The notes under the pieces were generated by a model. That model was given only the letters and a program-made list of their open reading frames with translations. It searched no databases and was not told the DNA's origin. From Nevskiales bacterium (GTDB lineage: Bacteria > Pseudomonadota > Gammaproteobacteria > Nevskiales > Nevskiaceae): a stretch of DNA of 64,000 nucleotides. The position numbers and the translations under genes were made by a program. Numbering within the stretch: position 1 is the first letter of the stretch; each line of letters starts with the position of its first letter. This document shows positions 43,777 to 53,333 of the stretch, piece after piece. The stretch lies in assembly GCA_028698335.1 (NCBI GenBank), contig JAQVDP010000008.1, positions 62,001 through 126,000 of the forward strand. The letters are read 5' to 3'.

Positions 43777-45873
43777 TCAGAACCGCGCGGTCGCGCTGAG
43801 CACCACCCCCGCCCCCGCGGCATCGACGCCCGAGCCATGCTCGCGATAGGCCTTGTCGAGCAGGTTGCGGCCGTCGGCCTGCAACTTCAGCCACGGCAAC
43901 GCCTGCCAGCCGGCGCGCAGATTGACCGTCGCCCAGCCGCCGGTCCCGGCGGGATTGATCCGGCTGTCCCGCAAATCGTCGTCGTCGAGGCGGTCCTGAC
44001 GCGCCGCGAACAGCAGGTACGGCTCGATCCGGATTGACGCCGGCAGCACGAACGCCGCGCCGAGCTGGCCGTTGAGCGGCGGAATGCGGTTGGCGGGACG
44101 GGTCGGCTCGCCGGATCGCAGCTCCTGGCCATAGGTCCAGTTCAGCACCGCGTAGACCGATGCACGGGATCCGGTCCAGCGCGCCGATCCCTCGGCGCCC
44201 CAGTACCGGGCCTCGGCGATGTTGCGGCTCTGCACCTCGATGCAGCCGTCCGGATCGGAGCAGCCGAACTGCCCCTCGGCGACGGTATTGCCGGTCGGCT
44301 CGCGCGCCTCGATCCGGTTGTCGTAGTCGGTGTAGTAAGCGGTCAGATCGGCGCGCCACCGGTCGGCCTGCCAGCGCAGGCCGGTGTCGAACGTCGTCAC
44401 CGTCTCCGGCTCGAGTTCGGTGTTGGGGACATTGACCAGCTCGCTGTCACCGCTCGGGCGCGGCCCGAGGGTGCCCAGGTCGAAGATGTTCGGCGCGCGA
44501 AAGCCCCGCGCCGCGGTCGTCGCCCACCCCAGCGACGGCGTGATCGCATACAGCGCACCAAGCTGCCAGGTGACGTCGTCATCGGTGAACTCGGTCGCCG
44601 CACTCACCGGCGTCGACGGCAGATCGGTATGCACACGGCTGAAACGCGTGCCGGCATCAATCTGCCAGCGCGCCGTCGCCCACCACTGCGCGTCGAGATA
44701 GATTCCGAGGCTGTCCTGCAGCGCGCCGTCGGGGAAGGTGCTGATCGTCGCCGCAGTGACGCCGGTGTCGAAGGGCGTGCGCTGCTTGGCACTGTCGATC
44801 CGGTCGCGGTAGAACTCGGCACCGTAGCGCAGGCTCAGCGCGTCGCCGAGATTGCTGAACGCCTGGGCGGTCACGCCGCTGAGCGTGCTCCGGTTCTGTT
44901 CGGTGTCGATGCGCGAATCGTTCGGCTGGCGCAGCCGGTGATCGCGGATGACCTGCTGACCGACGTGAACCTCGATGCCCTGCACCGGCCCCAGCGGCAG
45001 CAGATAGCGATAGCGCGCGTGCAGGAACTGCCGGTCGTTGGGCTCGAAATAGGACTGGACGCTGCCGCCCTCACCGCCGGGCCCGCCGACGACATCGAAA
45101 TAGCGGGCCAGCTTCGGATACTCGAAGAAATGCCCGCTGAGCATCAGCTCGTGCGCGACGCCCGGCGTCCATAGCAGCTTGCCGTCGTAACCGCGGGCCA
45201 GGTAGTCGGTCAGCGGCTCGCGCCCCCCGTCACCGAGATCCCGCTCGCCGTAGGACATCACCGTCATCCCGGCCGACAGCGACACGTCGCGGTTGCCGAC
45301 CGCCGCTTCGGCGCGTGAGACCTTCGACAGCTCGGCGGTCCCGTACTGCAGCCGCAGCTTGCCGGCGGCCTGCCACTGCTCCTCGTGAAAACGGTATTCG
45401 GGCGTGAGCACCTGCACCACGCCGCCCATTGCGTCGGAACCGTACAGCGTCGCCCCGGGTCCACGCTGCAGCTCGACCCGGTCGATGTTGTAGGGGTCGA
45501 CCAGCGCAATGTACTGACTCGGAGAATTGCGGAAGAAGGCGTTGTTCAGCCGCATGCCATCGACCAGATGCAGCACCTCGGAGCCCTTGAGGCCGCGCAC
45601 GATGATGATGCTCTGTCCGGGACCGGACGACTGCAGGAAGGCCCCGGCCTGTCCGCGCAGGAGTTCGGTCCAGGTCTGCGGCGACTCGCGCTCGATCTGG
45701 GCGCGACCGACGACGGTCACCGCGCGCGGGACCGAATAGGCATCGGCCTCACCGCGCTCCGCGGTCACCTGCATGGTTTCCAGCTCCACCGGGACGTTCT
45801 GCGCATCCGCTGCCAGCGCGGCGTGCGCACCCCACAAGGCCGAGACACCGCCCAGCCAGCCCCACACTTTCAT
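43777..45873 (-). CDS. TonB-dependent outer-membrane receptor (heme/siderophore type)
   Basis: This 698-residue receptor has a signal peptide (GVSALWGAHAALA), a TonB box near ETMQVTA, a plug domain (VVGRAQIERESPQTW, IIIVRGLKG, LVDGMRLNN) and a C-terminal barrel ending in Phe (VLSATARF). GFRAPN resembles the FRAP box of heme receptors, but enterobactin-like receptors also fit. It diverges from a two-component system, as for pfeA/pirA receptors of pseudomonads, suggesting that the kinase senses the ligand. Substrate not resolved. Confidence 0.85.
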   Translation of the reverse strand: MKVWGWLGGVSALWGAHAALAADAQNVPVELETMQVTAERGEADAYSVPRAVTVVGRAQIERESPQTWTELLRGQAGAFLQSSGPGQSIIIVRGLKGSEVLHLVDGMRLNNAFFRNSPSQYIALVDPYNIDRVELQRGPGATLYGSDAMGGVVQVLTPEYRFHEEQWQAAGKLRLQYGTAELSKVSRAEAAVGNRDVSLSAGMTVMSYGERDLGDGGREPLTDYLARGYDGKLLWTPGVAHELMLSGHFFEYPKLARYFDVVGGPGGEGGSVQSYFEPNDRQFLHARYRYLLPLGPVQGIEVHVGQQVIRDHRLRQPNDSRIDTEQNRSTLSGVTAQAFSNLGDALSLRYGAEFYRDRIDSAKQRTPFDTGVTAATISTFPDGALQDSLGIYLDAQWWATARWQIDAGTRFSRVHTDLPSTPVSAATEFTDDDVTWQLGALYAITPSLGWATTAARGFRAPNIFDLGTLGPRPSGDSELVNVPNTELEPETVTTFDTGLRWQADRWRADLTAYYTDYDNRIEAREPTGNTVAEGQFGCSDPDGCIEVQSRNIAEARYWGAEGSARWTGSRASVYAVLNWTYGQELRSGEPTRPANRIPPLNGQLGAAFVLPASIRIEPYLLFAARQDRLDDDDLRDSRINPAGTGGWATVNLRAGWQALPWLKLQADGRNLLDKAYREHGSGVDAAGAGVVLSATARF

Positions 45874-46046
45874 TTTTCCCCAACTCCCCGAATCGATCCG
45901 GATATCTGATTGTCTCCGCCACTCTGGCGAAATGTTAATGCTTTGTATATCCGTGATTTTCACCAGACACTCGGCACCCATACCCGCGGCTTGGGCTCGG
46001 CCGCCCGCTCTGGCATGCTCAGTGACACGCATTCCCGACTTTCATC

Positions 46047-46730
46047 ATGCAGATCCTGGTCATCGAAGACGACCGCGACATCGCCGCCGGCATCGGCGAG
46101 TTTCTCGGGACGCACGGCCATCAGGTCGAGCTGGTCCACGACGGGCGCCGCGGCCTCGACCGCGCCGCCGGCGGCGCTTTCGACACGATCGTGCTCGACC
46201 GCATGCTGCCCGGCCTCGACGGCGTCGAACTGTGCCGCAGACTGCGCCGGCGCCACATCCACACCCCGGTGCTGATGCTCACCGCGCTCGACGCCCTGGA
46301 CGACAAGCTCACCGGGTTCGGCGCCGGCGCCGACGACTACCTCGCCAAGCCCTTCGCGCTGGCCGAGCTCGAAGTGCGCCTGCAGGCATTGCATCGGCGG
46401 CACACGCCCGCCGACGTCGCCACCACCCACCTGCTCACGGTCGGCGACCTGAGCTACGACACCCTGGCGCTACAGGCCATGCGCGACGACCAGGCGCTGA
46501 CCCTGAATCCGACGACGCGACGCCTGCTCGAATACCTGATGCGGGCGTCGCCGCGGGTGGTACCGCGCAGCGAACTGCAGACGCTGCTCTGGGGCGAACA
46601 GGTTCCCGGCGACGACGTGCTGCGCATCCACATGCACGCCTTGCGCAACTCGATCGATCGCCCCTTCGACCGCAAACTGCTGCATACCGTCCACGGCGTG
46701 GGCTACCGCCTGTCCGCGGATGACGCCTGA
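46047..46730 (+). CDS. OmpR-family response regulator
   Basis: A 227-residue response regulator with acidic pair EDD, phosphoacceptor Asp in IVLDRMLPG, Thr in LMLTAL, Lys in YLAKPF, and an OmpR winged helix (VVPRSELQTLLWG, LHTVHGVGYRLS). Divergent from the TonB receptor over a 173-nt region with TATATC and direct-repeat-like TATCTGATT / TATCCGTGATT segments. It overlaps the kinase gene by 11 nt and probably activates the receptor gene. Confidence 0.92.
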   Translation: MQILVIEDDRDIAAGIGEFLGTHGHQVELVHDGRRGLDRAAGGAFDTIVLDRMLPGLDGVELCRRLRRRHIHTPVLMLTALDALDDKLTGFGAGADDYLAKPFALAELEVRLQALHRRHTPADVATTHLLTVGDLSYDTLALQAMRDDQALTLNPTTRRLLEYLMRASPRVVPRSELQTLLWGEQVPGDDVLRIHMHALRNSIDRPFDRKLLHTVHGVGYRLSADDA

Positions 46731-47979
46731 GCTGCATCGCCGGCTCGGCGCGGCGTTGTTCGGTTTCGCGCTGCTGCTCAGCGCGCTGGTCGGCGGTGTC
46801 CTCTGGTCCGGACACGTCTGGCTGGAAAACTCCGTGCTGGACGCGATCATGCGCCGCGAGGCCCAGACGCTGATGGCGCTGCCGCAGCGCGGCGGCCCGG
46901 CACCAAGCTCCGCCCAGGGCATCACCCTGTACCGCGCAGTCCCCGGGATGCAGCCGCCGCTGCCCCCACCCCTGCTCGCGCTGCAGCCCGGATCGCATCG
47001 CGACGTGCAGATGGACGGCCGCGAATTTCACGTCCTGGTCGGCCAGCAGGAGAGCGGCCAGCGCTACTACATCGCCTACGACGTCAGCGAATTCGCCCAC
47101 CGTGAGGCCTGGCTGGGCCTGATCATGGTGGCCACGCTGCTGGCCGCGGCGCTGGTGTCCTGGGTGGCCGGGCGGCGGCTGTCGGCGCGGCTGCTGTCCC
47201 CGGTGTCGTCGGTGGTCGCCCGCATCGGCACGCTCGATGACGATCACCTGCAGGCCCTGCAGCGCAAACCCACCGACGGCGAACTCGGCATGATCATCGA
47301 CGCACTCAACCGGCTGATCGGCGAGGTCCAGCACCGCGTCGCCCGGGAGCGCTCGTTTGCGGCGGCCGCCGGCCACGAGCTGCGCACGCCGCTGACTTCG
47401 ATCCGGATCACCGCCGAGTCCCTGCTCGCGGCGTATCCCGCCGAGCGCGAACGGCTCGGCCGCATCGAGCGTGCCGTGCGCACCGCCAGCAACACCCTCG
47501 ACACGCTGATGGCCACCGCACGGCACGACACCGAGACCGCGGCGCAGTGGTGCAACATGGGCGAACAGCTCCCGGCATGGGCCGAACCCTATCTGATCGG
47601 AGCCGGCACCCGGGTAAGCTGGGCGGTCGAGCCGGTCACGATGTGCGTGCCGGTCACTGCCTTGTCCGTCATCTTCACCAATCTGCTGCGCAACGCCCTC
47701 GCCGCCGCCCCGGAAGGCCACGTCCATATCTCGCTGCAGGGCGACCGGCTACGCGTCGATGACGACGGCGACGGCATCGACCCCGACCTGCTCGAACACG
47801 CGTTCGAGCCGGGCATCCACGGGCGGGCCGGCGGCAGCGGCATCGGCCTGTACCTCTCGCGCCTGCTGGCCCACCGGCATGGCTGGTCATTGGAGCTGAG
47901 CAATCGCGGCAGCGGCGGCGTGCGCGCCGAACTACGGCTGTGCGGCGTCGAAGTCAGGGTCAATTCGGCTCGATCCTGA
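46720..47979 (+). CDS. Sensor histidine kinase
   Basis: A 419-residue kinase with two membrane helices (~10-30 and ~128-150) around a ~95-residue periplasmic sensor. HAMP-like linker, then phosphorylated His in AGHELRTPLTSIR, N-box NLLRNAL, G1 DDDGDGIDPD and G2 GSGIGLYLS. Partner of the adjacent regulator. The small sensor domain fits detection of a metal complex or envelope signal; the ligand is unknown. Confidence 0.92.
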   Translation: MTPELHRRLGAALFGFALLLSALVGGVLWSGHVWLENSVLDAIMRREAQTLMALPQRGGPAPSSAQGITLYRAVPGMQPPLPPPLLALQPGSHRDVQMDGREFHVLVGQQESGQRYYIAYDVSEFAHREAWLGLIMVATLLAAALVSWVAGRRLSARLLSPVSSVVARIGTLDDDHLQALQRKPTDGELGMIIDALNRLIGEVQHRVARERSFAAAAGHELRTPLTSIRITAESLLAAYPAERERLGRIERAVRTASNTLDTLMATARHDTETAAQWCNMGEQLPAWAEPYLIGAGTRVSWAVEPVTMCVPVTALSVIFTNLLRNALAAAPEGHVHISLQGDRLRVDDDGDGIDPDLLEHAFEPGIHGRAGGSGIGLYLSRLLAHRHGWSLELSNRGSGGVRAELRLCGVEVRVNSARS

Positions 47980-48070
47980 GCGACATTCATCGCAGCGCCA
48001 GTTTCGGGGGCTAGGATTGAACCCGGTACACTTGCCCTCCGACTGACTCAACGCCGCTGCAGGACGCACC

Positions 48071-50386
48071 ATGGCCAAACCATTCAAGATCGTTCTGATC
48101 GTCGCCGCAGTGCTGATCGGGCTGCTCATCGCCGCAGCGATCGCGCTGCCGCTGCTGTTCGATCCCAACAACTTCCGCGATCAGATCTCGAGCACGGTCA
48201 AGGACAAGACCGGACGCGACTTCGAGGTCGGCAACATCGAGCTGCACGTCTTCCCGTGGCTGCGGGTCGGCGTCGAGGACGTACGCCTCGGCAACGCCGA
48301 GGGCTTCGGCGACGAACCTTTTGCCGCGATCAAGCAGCTCGACGTCGGCGTCGCCCTGATGCCGCTGCTGACCCGGCGCGAAGTCAAGGTCAGCGGACTG
48401 ACGCTCGACGGCTTGCGCCTCAATGCGGCCAGGAACGCACAGGGCACCGGCAACTGGGAAGACCTGATCCAGGCCGAAGCCGGGACCCCGGAGGACAAGG
48501 ACAGCCAGGTTGAGGTCGAAGCCGGCACCGATCTGAATATCGCCGACATCGGCGGGCTGACCATCCACGACGCGGTGATCCGTTATCGGGACGACCAGGC
48601 CAAGACCGCTTACCGCATCGAGCCGCTGAACCTCGAAACCGGCACCTTGAAGCCCGGCGAAGCCTTCGATGTCAGCCTCGACGTGACCACGTTCTCCGAC
48701 GCGCCGAAGGCGCAAGTCACACTCGAACTGACGTCGCGCGTCACCCCGGACCTCGACAACAAGGTCTTCACGCTCGATCAGCTCAGCGCCCGGATCAAGT
48801 CCAAGCTCGAGGACTCGAAGATCGACGCCGACGTGAAGCTGGCCGCTCAGATCGTCGCCGACCTCAACAACCAGCAGTTCAGCCTCAACGACCTCGAGGC
48901 CGCGCTGACCGCAACCGGTGGAGGCATTCCCGGCGGCTCGCAGACCGCGACGCTCAACGGCCAGGTCCGCTTCGACCAGGGCAAGGGCACGCTGACCCTC
49001 GACCACGGCCGCATCGAAGCCGCCGGGGTCGTCGCCACCACGCAGATCAGCGGCACCGGACTCAACGGCGACAAGCCGCGGCTTTCCGGGCCGATTCATG
49101 TCGAGCCGTTCTCGCCGCGCAAGACCCTCAAGCAGCTCGGCATCGAACTCGAGACCGCGGACGACACGGCGCTCGCCAACGCCAGCCTCGATGCCGATTA
49201 CAGCGGCAGCTTCAGCAGCGCCAACCTCGACAAGCTGAACATCACGCTCGACCAGACCCACGTCGACGGCCGGATCGCGATCAGCGACTTCGCGACCCAG
49301 GCACTGCAGTTCGCGCTCAAGGTCGACCAGATCGACGCGGACCGCTACCTGCCGCCGAAAACCGAGGGCGAGACGACAACCAAGGAACCGGCCAAGGGCG
49401 ACGATGACATCAACGCGATCGAACTGCCGACCGAAGCCCTGGAGAAACTCAACGCCGACGGCACGGTTGACATCGGCAAGCTCAAGATCAACGGCATCAG
49501 CATGACCGACATCCGGCTGCAGGTCAGCGGCAGTGGCAGCAATGCCCGCGTGCAGAACCTCAGCGCCAAGCTCTACGGCGGCAGCGTCAACCTCAACAAC
49601 CGTTTCGTACCGGGGCAGCAGGCCCCCTCCTACGCGCTGAAGACGCAGCTCAACGCGCTCAACGCCGCGCCGTTTCTGAAGGACCTGCTCGGCGAGGATT
49701 ATGTGAGCGGCCTGGGAAACGTCAGTCTCGACCTGAACAGCCGCGGCACCACCGTGGGTGACCTGCGCCGTGCGCTCAACGGCGAGGTTGCGTTCAAGGT
49801 CGAGAACGGCGCGGTCAAGGGCTTCAACCTGGGGCAGATCCTGCGCAAGGGCGAGGCCCTGCTCGAAGGCCGCGCCGCGCCGGCCGAGAACGAACCGCGC
49901 GAAACCGATTTCGCGACACTGTCGGGCAGCGCGCGCATCGTCGACGGCATCCTCAAGAGCGATGACCTCAATGCCGCGAGCCCCGCGTTCCGTCTGACCG
50001 GCAGCGGCCAGATCGATCTGGTCAAGGAAACCATCAACTACGTCGCCAAACCAACCGTCGTCGAGACCAAGGAAGGTCAGGGCGGCAAGGGCCTGGACAA
50101 GCTCAAGGGCCTGACGATTCCGATCAAGCTCAGCGGCAGCCTGTTCTCGCCGAGCTACAAGCTGGACATCGAAAAGGCGCTCAAGGAAAAGGCCAAGGGC
50201 AAGATCGAGGACAAGCTCCGCGACGAGCTGAACCTCGAACAGGACGGCGACACGCGCGAACAGCTCAAGGACAAGCTCAACGAAAAGCTGGGCGACTTCC
50301 TGTTCGGCAAGCCGAAAAAGAACCCGACCCCGACGCCGGCGCCGAGCCCCACCGCCGCTCCCCAGGATGCCCCCGCCGGCACCTGA
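48071..50386 (+). CDS. AsmA family inner-membrane protein
   Basis: This 771-residue protein has an N-terminal anchor (IVLIVAAVLIGLLIAAAIALP), the AsmA N domain (FDPNNFRDQISSTVKDKTGR, VGNIELHVFPWLRV) and the C-terminal AsmA_2 domain (LNSRGTTVGDLRRALNGEVAFKVENGAVKGFNLG). A charged Lys/Glu segment (LKEKAKGKIEDKL) and a Pro/Thr/Ala tail follow. AsmA-like proteins are bridge-like lipid transporters in the envelope. In pseudomonads asmA also precedes mutY-yggX. Confidence 0.9.
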   Translation: MAKPFKIVLIVAAVLIGLLIAAAIALPLLFDPNNFRDQISSTVKDKTGRDFEVGNIELHVFPWLRVGVEDVRLGNAEGFGDEPFAAIKQLDVGVALMPLLTRREVKVSGLTLDGLRLNAARNAQGTGNWEDLIQAEAGTPEDKDSQVEVEAGTDLNIADIGGLTIHDAVIRYRDDQAKTAYRIEPLNLETGTLKPGEAFDVSLDVTTFSDAPKAQVTLELTSRVTPDLDNKVFTLDQLSARIKSKLEDSKIDADVKLAAQIVADLNNQQFSLNDLEAALTATGGGIPGGSQTATLNGQVRFDQGKGTLTLDHGRIEAAGVVATTQISGTGLNGDKPRLSGPIHVEPFSPRKTLKQLGIELETADDTALANASLDADYSGSFSSANLDKLNITLDQTHVDGRIAISDFATQALQFALKVDQIDADRYLPPKTEGETTTKEPAKGDDDINAIELPTEALEKLNADGTVDIGKLKINGISMTDIRLQVSGSGSNARVQNLSAKLYGGSVNLNNRFVPGQQAPSYALKTQLNALNAAPFLKDLLGEDYVSGLGNVSLDLNSRGTTVGDLRRALNGEVAFKVENGAVKGFNLGQILRKGEALLEGRAAPAENEPRETDFATLSGSARIVDGILKSDDLNAASPAFRLTGSGQIDLVKETINYVAKPTVVETKEGQGGKGLDKLKGLTIPIKLSGSLFSPSYKLDIEKALKEKAKGKIEDKLRDELNLEQDGDTREQLKDKLNEKLGDFLFGKPKKNPTPTPAPSPTAAPQDAPAGT

Positions 50387-50409
50387 GGCAGCGGCCGGTG
50401 CCTTGAACG

Positions 50410-50994
50410 GTGACGACCCTTGGGCTGCGCGGCGCCCTGGCGCTGGTCGCCGTGTTGCTGGGCATGCCGGCCGCCCACGCGGCGACGGTCGACCGCCTCG
50501 ACATCGAACGCGTGGGCGAGCGCTACCGGATGGCGCTGTCGGCACGGCTCGACAGTCCGGCGGACATGAGCTTCGCGGTCTTTCGCGACTACCGCAATCT
50601 GCCGCGCATCAATGACGCCGTCGAACGCGTCGAACTGCGCGACGGCGCCGCGCCCGGAGCGCAGCGTCTGTACACGCGCATCCGGATCTGCGCCCTGTCG
50701 TTCTGCAAGCATCTGGATCAGGTACAGGACATGAAGACATCGCAGTCCGGCGCCGCGCACCGCGTCATCGCTCAGGTGCTGCCCGAGTTCAGCAATCTGC
50801 GCTTCGGACAGGCCGAATGGACGCTGCGCGCCTGCGACGGCGAGCGGACCTGTCTGCATTTCGAGTCCGAACTCGAACCCGACTTCTGGGTTCCGCCCCT
50901 GATCGGCCCGTGGCTGATCCGCCGCACCATGCAGCGGGAAGCGCTGCAGACCGCGCGCGGCATCGAGCGCCTCGCCGGTGGTGATCTGCCGTGA
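50410..50994 (+). CDS. Secreted SRPBCC/START-like protein
   Basis: A 194-residue protein with a signal peptide (GALALVAVLLGMPAAHA) from a GTG start. The mature part has FRDYRNLPRINDAVERVEL, SRPBCC helix-grip features like those in polyketide cyclase/Coq10-type proteins. RIRICALSFCKHLDQVQD contains two Cys. A periplasmic lipid-binding role is plausible next to asmA, but unproven. It overlaps mutY by GTGA. Confidence 0.75.
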   Translation: MTTLGLRGALALVAVLLGMPAAHAATVDRLDIERVGERYRMALSARLDSPADMSFAVFRDYRNLPRINDAVERVELRDGAAPGAQRLYTRIRICALSFCKHLDQVQDMKTSQSGAAHRVIAQVLPEFSNLRFGQAEWTLRACDGERTCLHFESELEPDFWVPPLIGPWLIRRTMQREALQTARGIERLAGGDLP

Positions 50995-52043
50995 CGACGT
51001 TTGCCGACCGCCTGCTGCGATGGTTCGACAGCCACGGGCGCCACGACCTGCCATGGCAGCACCCGCGCGAGGCCTACCGCGTGTGGCTGTCCGAGATCAT
51101 GCTCCAGCAGACCCAGGTCGCGACCGTCATCCCGTATTTCAACCGCTTCGTCGAGCGCTTCGCCGACATCGACGCGCTGGCTGCGGCCTCGGCCGACGAC
51201 GTCCTCGCGCACTGGGCCGGGCTCGGCTACTACGCCCGCGCCCGCAACCTGCACCGCTGCGCCCGGGTGATCGCTGCCGAGCACGGCGGGCGGTTTCCCC
51301 GCACCGCCGAGGCGCTGGCCGAACTGCCCGGCATCGGCCGTTCCACCGCCGCGGCGATCGCCGCGCAGGCCTTCGGCGAACGCGCGGCGATCCTCGACGG
51401 CAACGTCCGCCGCGTACTGGCCCGTTACTATCGCGTAGACGGCTGGCCCGGAGCGCCGGCGGTGCAGCAGCGCATGTGGCCGCTGGCCGAGGCGTTGCTG
51501 CCTGAAAACCGCATGGCCGACTACACGCAGGCGCTGATGGACCTCGGGGCGACGCTGTGCACCGCCCGCAACCCGGCTTGCGCGGACTGCCCGGTAGCTG
51601 CGGACTGTCAGGCGCATCTCGCCGGCGTGGTCGATCGCTATCCGCAGCCGCGGCCACGCCGGGAGCGACCGCAGCGCTGCGCACGCCTGCTGCTGGCTTA
51701 CGACGCCGATGGCCGCCTGCTGCTCGAGCGCAGACCGCCGGCCGGGATCTGGGGAAGCCTGTGGTGCCCCCCGCTGCTCGACGATGCCCGTCTCGAAACC
51801 CCCCGCTGGTCGGAGGCGATGCGCTTCGAAGCCGACCCGGCCACGGCGCTGCCGAGCGTGCGGCACGCATTCACCCATTTCGACCTGGAGCTGCAGCCCG
51901 TCACCGGGCGCATCGAACTCGACGCCGGCGTCGCCGAGGATCCGGCGCTGCGCTGGGTTACCCTATCCGAACTGGACGCCCTGGGCCTGCCGAGCCCGGT
52001 GCGCAAAATCCTTTCCCGACATCAGGCCCCGAACGCACCATGA
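50991..52043 (+). CDS. mutY: Adenine DNA glycosylase MutY
   Basis: MutY removes adenine mispaired with 8-oxoguanine. The 350-residue protein has the helix-hairpin-helix [14 protein letters not shown], catalytic Asp region [10 protein letters not shown], and four Cys for the 4Fe-4S cluster ([17 protein letters not shown]). A C-terminal NUDIX-like domain follows ([19 protein letters not shown]). GTG start inside the previous stop. It precedes yggX by ATGA. Confidence 0.96.
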   Translation: MTTFADRLLRWFDSHGRHDLPWQHPREAYRVWLSEIMLQQTQVATVIPYFNRFVERFADIDALAAASADDVLAHWAGLGYYARARNLHRCARVIAAEHGGRFPRTAEALAELPGIGRSTAAAIAAQAFGERAAILDGNVRRVLARYYRVDGWPGAPAVQQRMWPLAEALLPENRMADYTQALMDLGATLCTARNPACADCPVAADCQAHLAGVVDRYPQPRPRRERPQRCARLLLAYDADGRLLLERRPPAGIWGSLWCPPLLDDARLETPRWSEAMRFEADPATALPSVRHAFTHFDLELQPVTGRIELDAGVAEDPALRWVTLSELDALGLPSPVRKILSRHQAPNAP

Positions 52044-52312
52044 GCCGCACCGTACACTGCATCAAGCTCGGCACCGACGCCGAAGGACTGGACCGCCCGC
52101 CGCTGCCGGGCCCGCTGGGACAGCGCATCTTCGACCAGGTCTCCAAGCAGGCCTGGCAGGACTGGCTGAACCACCAGACCCGCCTGATCAACGAGTACCG
52201 CCTGGTGCTCGCCGACGCCAAGGCCCGCAAGTTTCTGACAGAGGAGATGGAGCGCTTCTTCTTCGGTGACGGCGAGGTCACCCAGACCGGTTACGTGCCC
52301 CCGGCCGAGTAG
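52040..52312 (+). CDS. yggX: Fe(2+)-trafficking protein YggX
   Basis: A 90-residue protein with [29 protein letters not shown] and the LINEYRL helix, matching YggX. It protects iron-sulfur clusters against oxidants and supports MutY. Overlap with mutY by ATGA is a conserved arrangement. Convergent with egtD, 34 nt apart. Confidence 0.96.
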   Translation: MSRTVHCIKLGTDAEGLDRPPLPGPLGQRIFDQVSKQAWQDWLNHQTRLINEYRLVLADAKARKFLTEEMERFFFGDGEVTQTGYVPPAE

Positions 52313-52346
52313 GCAAGCCGCACGGCCGGACGCCCCAACCGGCGCG

Positions 52347-53333
52347 TCAGACCGCCTCGAACAGAAACAGCGCGAACCAGTCGCGCGGGTCCGACCAGCG
52401 CGCACACAGCGACCAGCCGGCCTGTTCGGCAAGCCGCGCCACCGAGTCCGGCGTGTGCTTGTACGAGTTCTCGGTGTGCAGCGTCTCGCCCTCGGCGAAG
52501 CGGAACGAACGGCCGGCCACCGCAACCGTCTGCTCGCAGCGGCTGATCAGGTGCATCTCGATACGTTGTTGCTCAACAGAGTAATGCGCGCGATGCCGGA
52601 AACGCGCCGGATCGAACCCGCCGCCGAGCTCGCGATTGATCCGCTGCAGCAGGTTGAGATTGAACGCCGCGGTCATCCCGGCCGCATCGTTGTAGGCACG
52701 CTCCAGCACGCCGACGTCCTTCTGCAGATCGACCCCGAGCAGCAGCAGCCCCTCGCGTCCGGCCATGCCGCGGAACGTCTGTAGCAGGCGCCGCGCCGCG
52801 TCCGGTTCGAAGTTGCCCAGGGTCGATCCCGGAAAGAACATCAGCCGGCGTGTCGCGCGCTCCGCCGCGAGGCCGCCGACCGATTGCGGCAATGCGAAAG
52901 GCGCGGTGAAATCGGCTGCAACCGGCTGCACGTCGAGCCCTGGAAAATGCTCGCGCATCGTCGCGGCGCTGCCGAGCAGGTATTCGCCGGAGATGTCGAC
53001 CGGAATGTAGGCGCGCGGGGCCTGCAGCGCCCCGAGCAGCACCCGGGTCTTCTCGCCGCTGCCGGCGCCCGGCTCGATCACCAGCGCATCCCTGCCGATG
53101 TGTCGCGCCATGTCGCCGGCGAAGCGGTCGAGAATCGCCCGCTCGGTCCGGGTCGGGTAGTACTCGGGCTGTTCGCAGATCCGGTCGAACAACTCCGATC
53201 CGCGGGCGTCGTAGAAGTACTTCGGCGGGACCGTCTTCTGCGGCGCCGCGAGCCCCGCGAGCACGTCACTGCGAAACGCATCCAGCCCCGTCGCGACGGC
53301 CGGCACCGCGCTGTCGCCGAAGCTGCCGCTCAC
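52347..53333 (-). CDS. egtD: L-histidine N-alpha-methyltransferase (ergothioneine)
   Basis: EgtD trimethylates His to hercynine. The 328-residue protein has PKYFYDARGSELFD, IEPGAGSGEKTRVLL (SAM site), FFPGSTLGNF and YNDAAGMTAAFNLN, typical of EgtD. The start is a GTG that overlaps the egtB stop (GTGA), so the longer frame upstream is the egtB gene. egtC and egtE are not seen, so the pathway may use other enzymes for the remaining steps. Confidence 0.95.
   Translation of the reverse strand: MSGSFGDSAVPAVATGLDAFRSDVLAGLAAPQKTVPPKYFYDARGSELFDRICEQPEYYPTRTERAILDRFAGDMARHIGRDALVIEPGAGSGEKTRVLLGALQAPRAYIPVDISGEYLLGSAATMREHFPGLDVQPVAADFTAPFALPQSVGGLAAERATRRLMFFPGSTLGNFEPDAARRLLQTFRGMAGREGLLLLGVDLQKDVGVLERAYNDAAGMTAAFNLNLLQRINRELGGGFDPARFRHRAHYSVEQQRIEMHLISRCEQTVAVAGRSFRFAEGETLHTENSYKHTPDSVARLAEQAGWSLCARWSDPRDWFALFLFEAV

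Noticed and set aside
43329..43849. Open frames across the 43.4-kb repeats on both strands
   Set aside because: They repeat the same peptide phrases because of the 76-bp period, so they reflect the repeat, not a protein.
48011..50545. Long minus-strand open frame opposite asmA
   Set aside because: Composition is shadow-like and the plus strand carries the AsmA domains and anchor.
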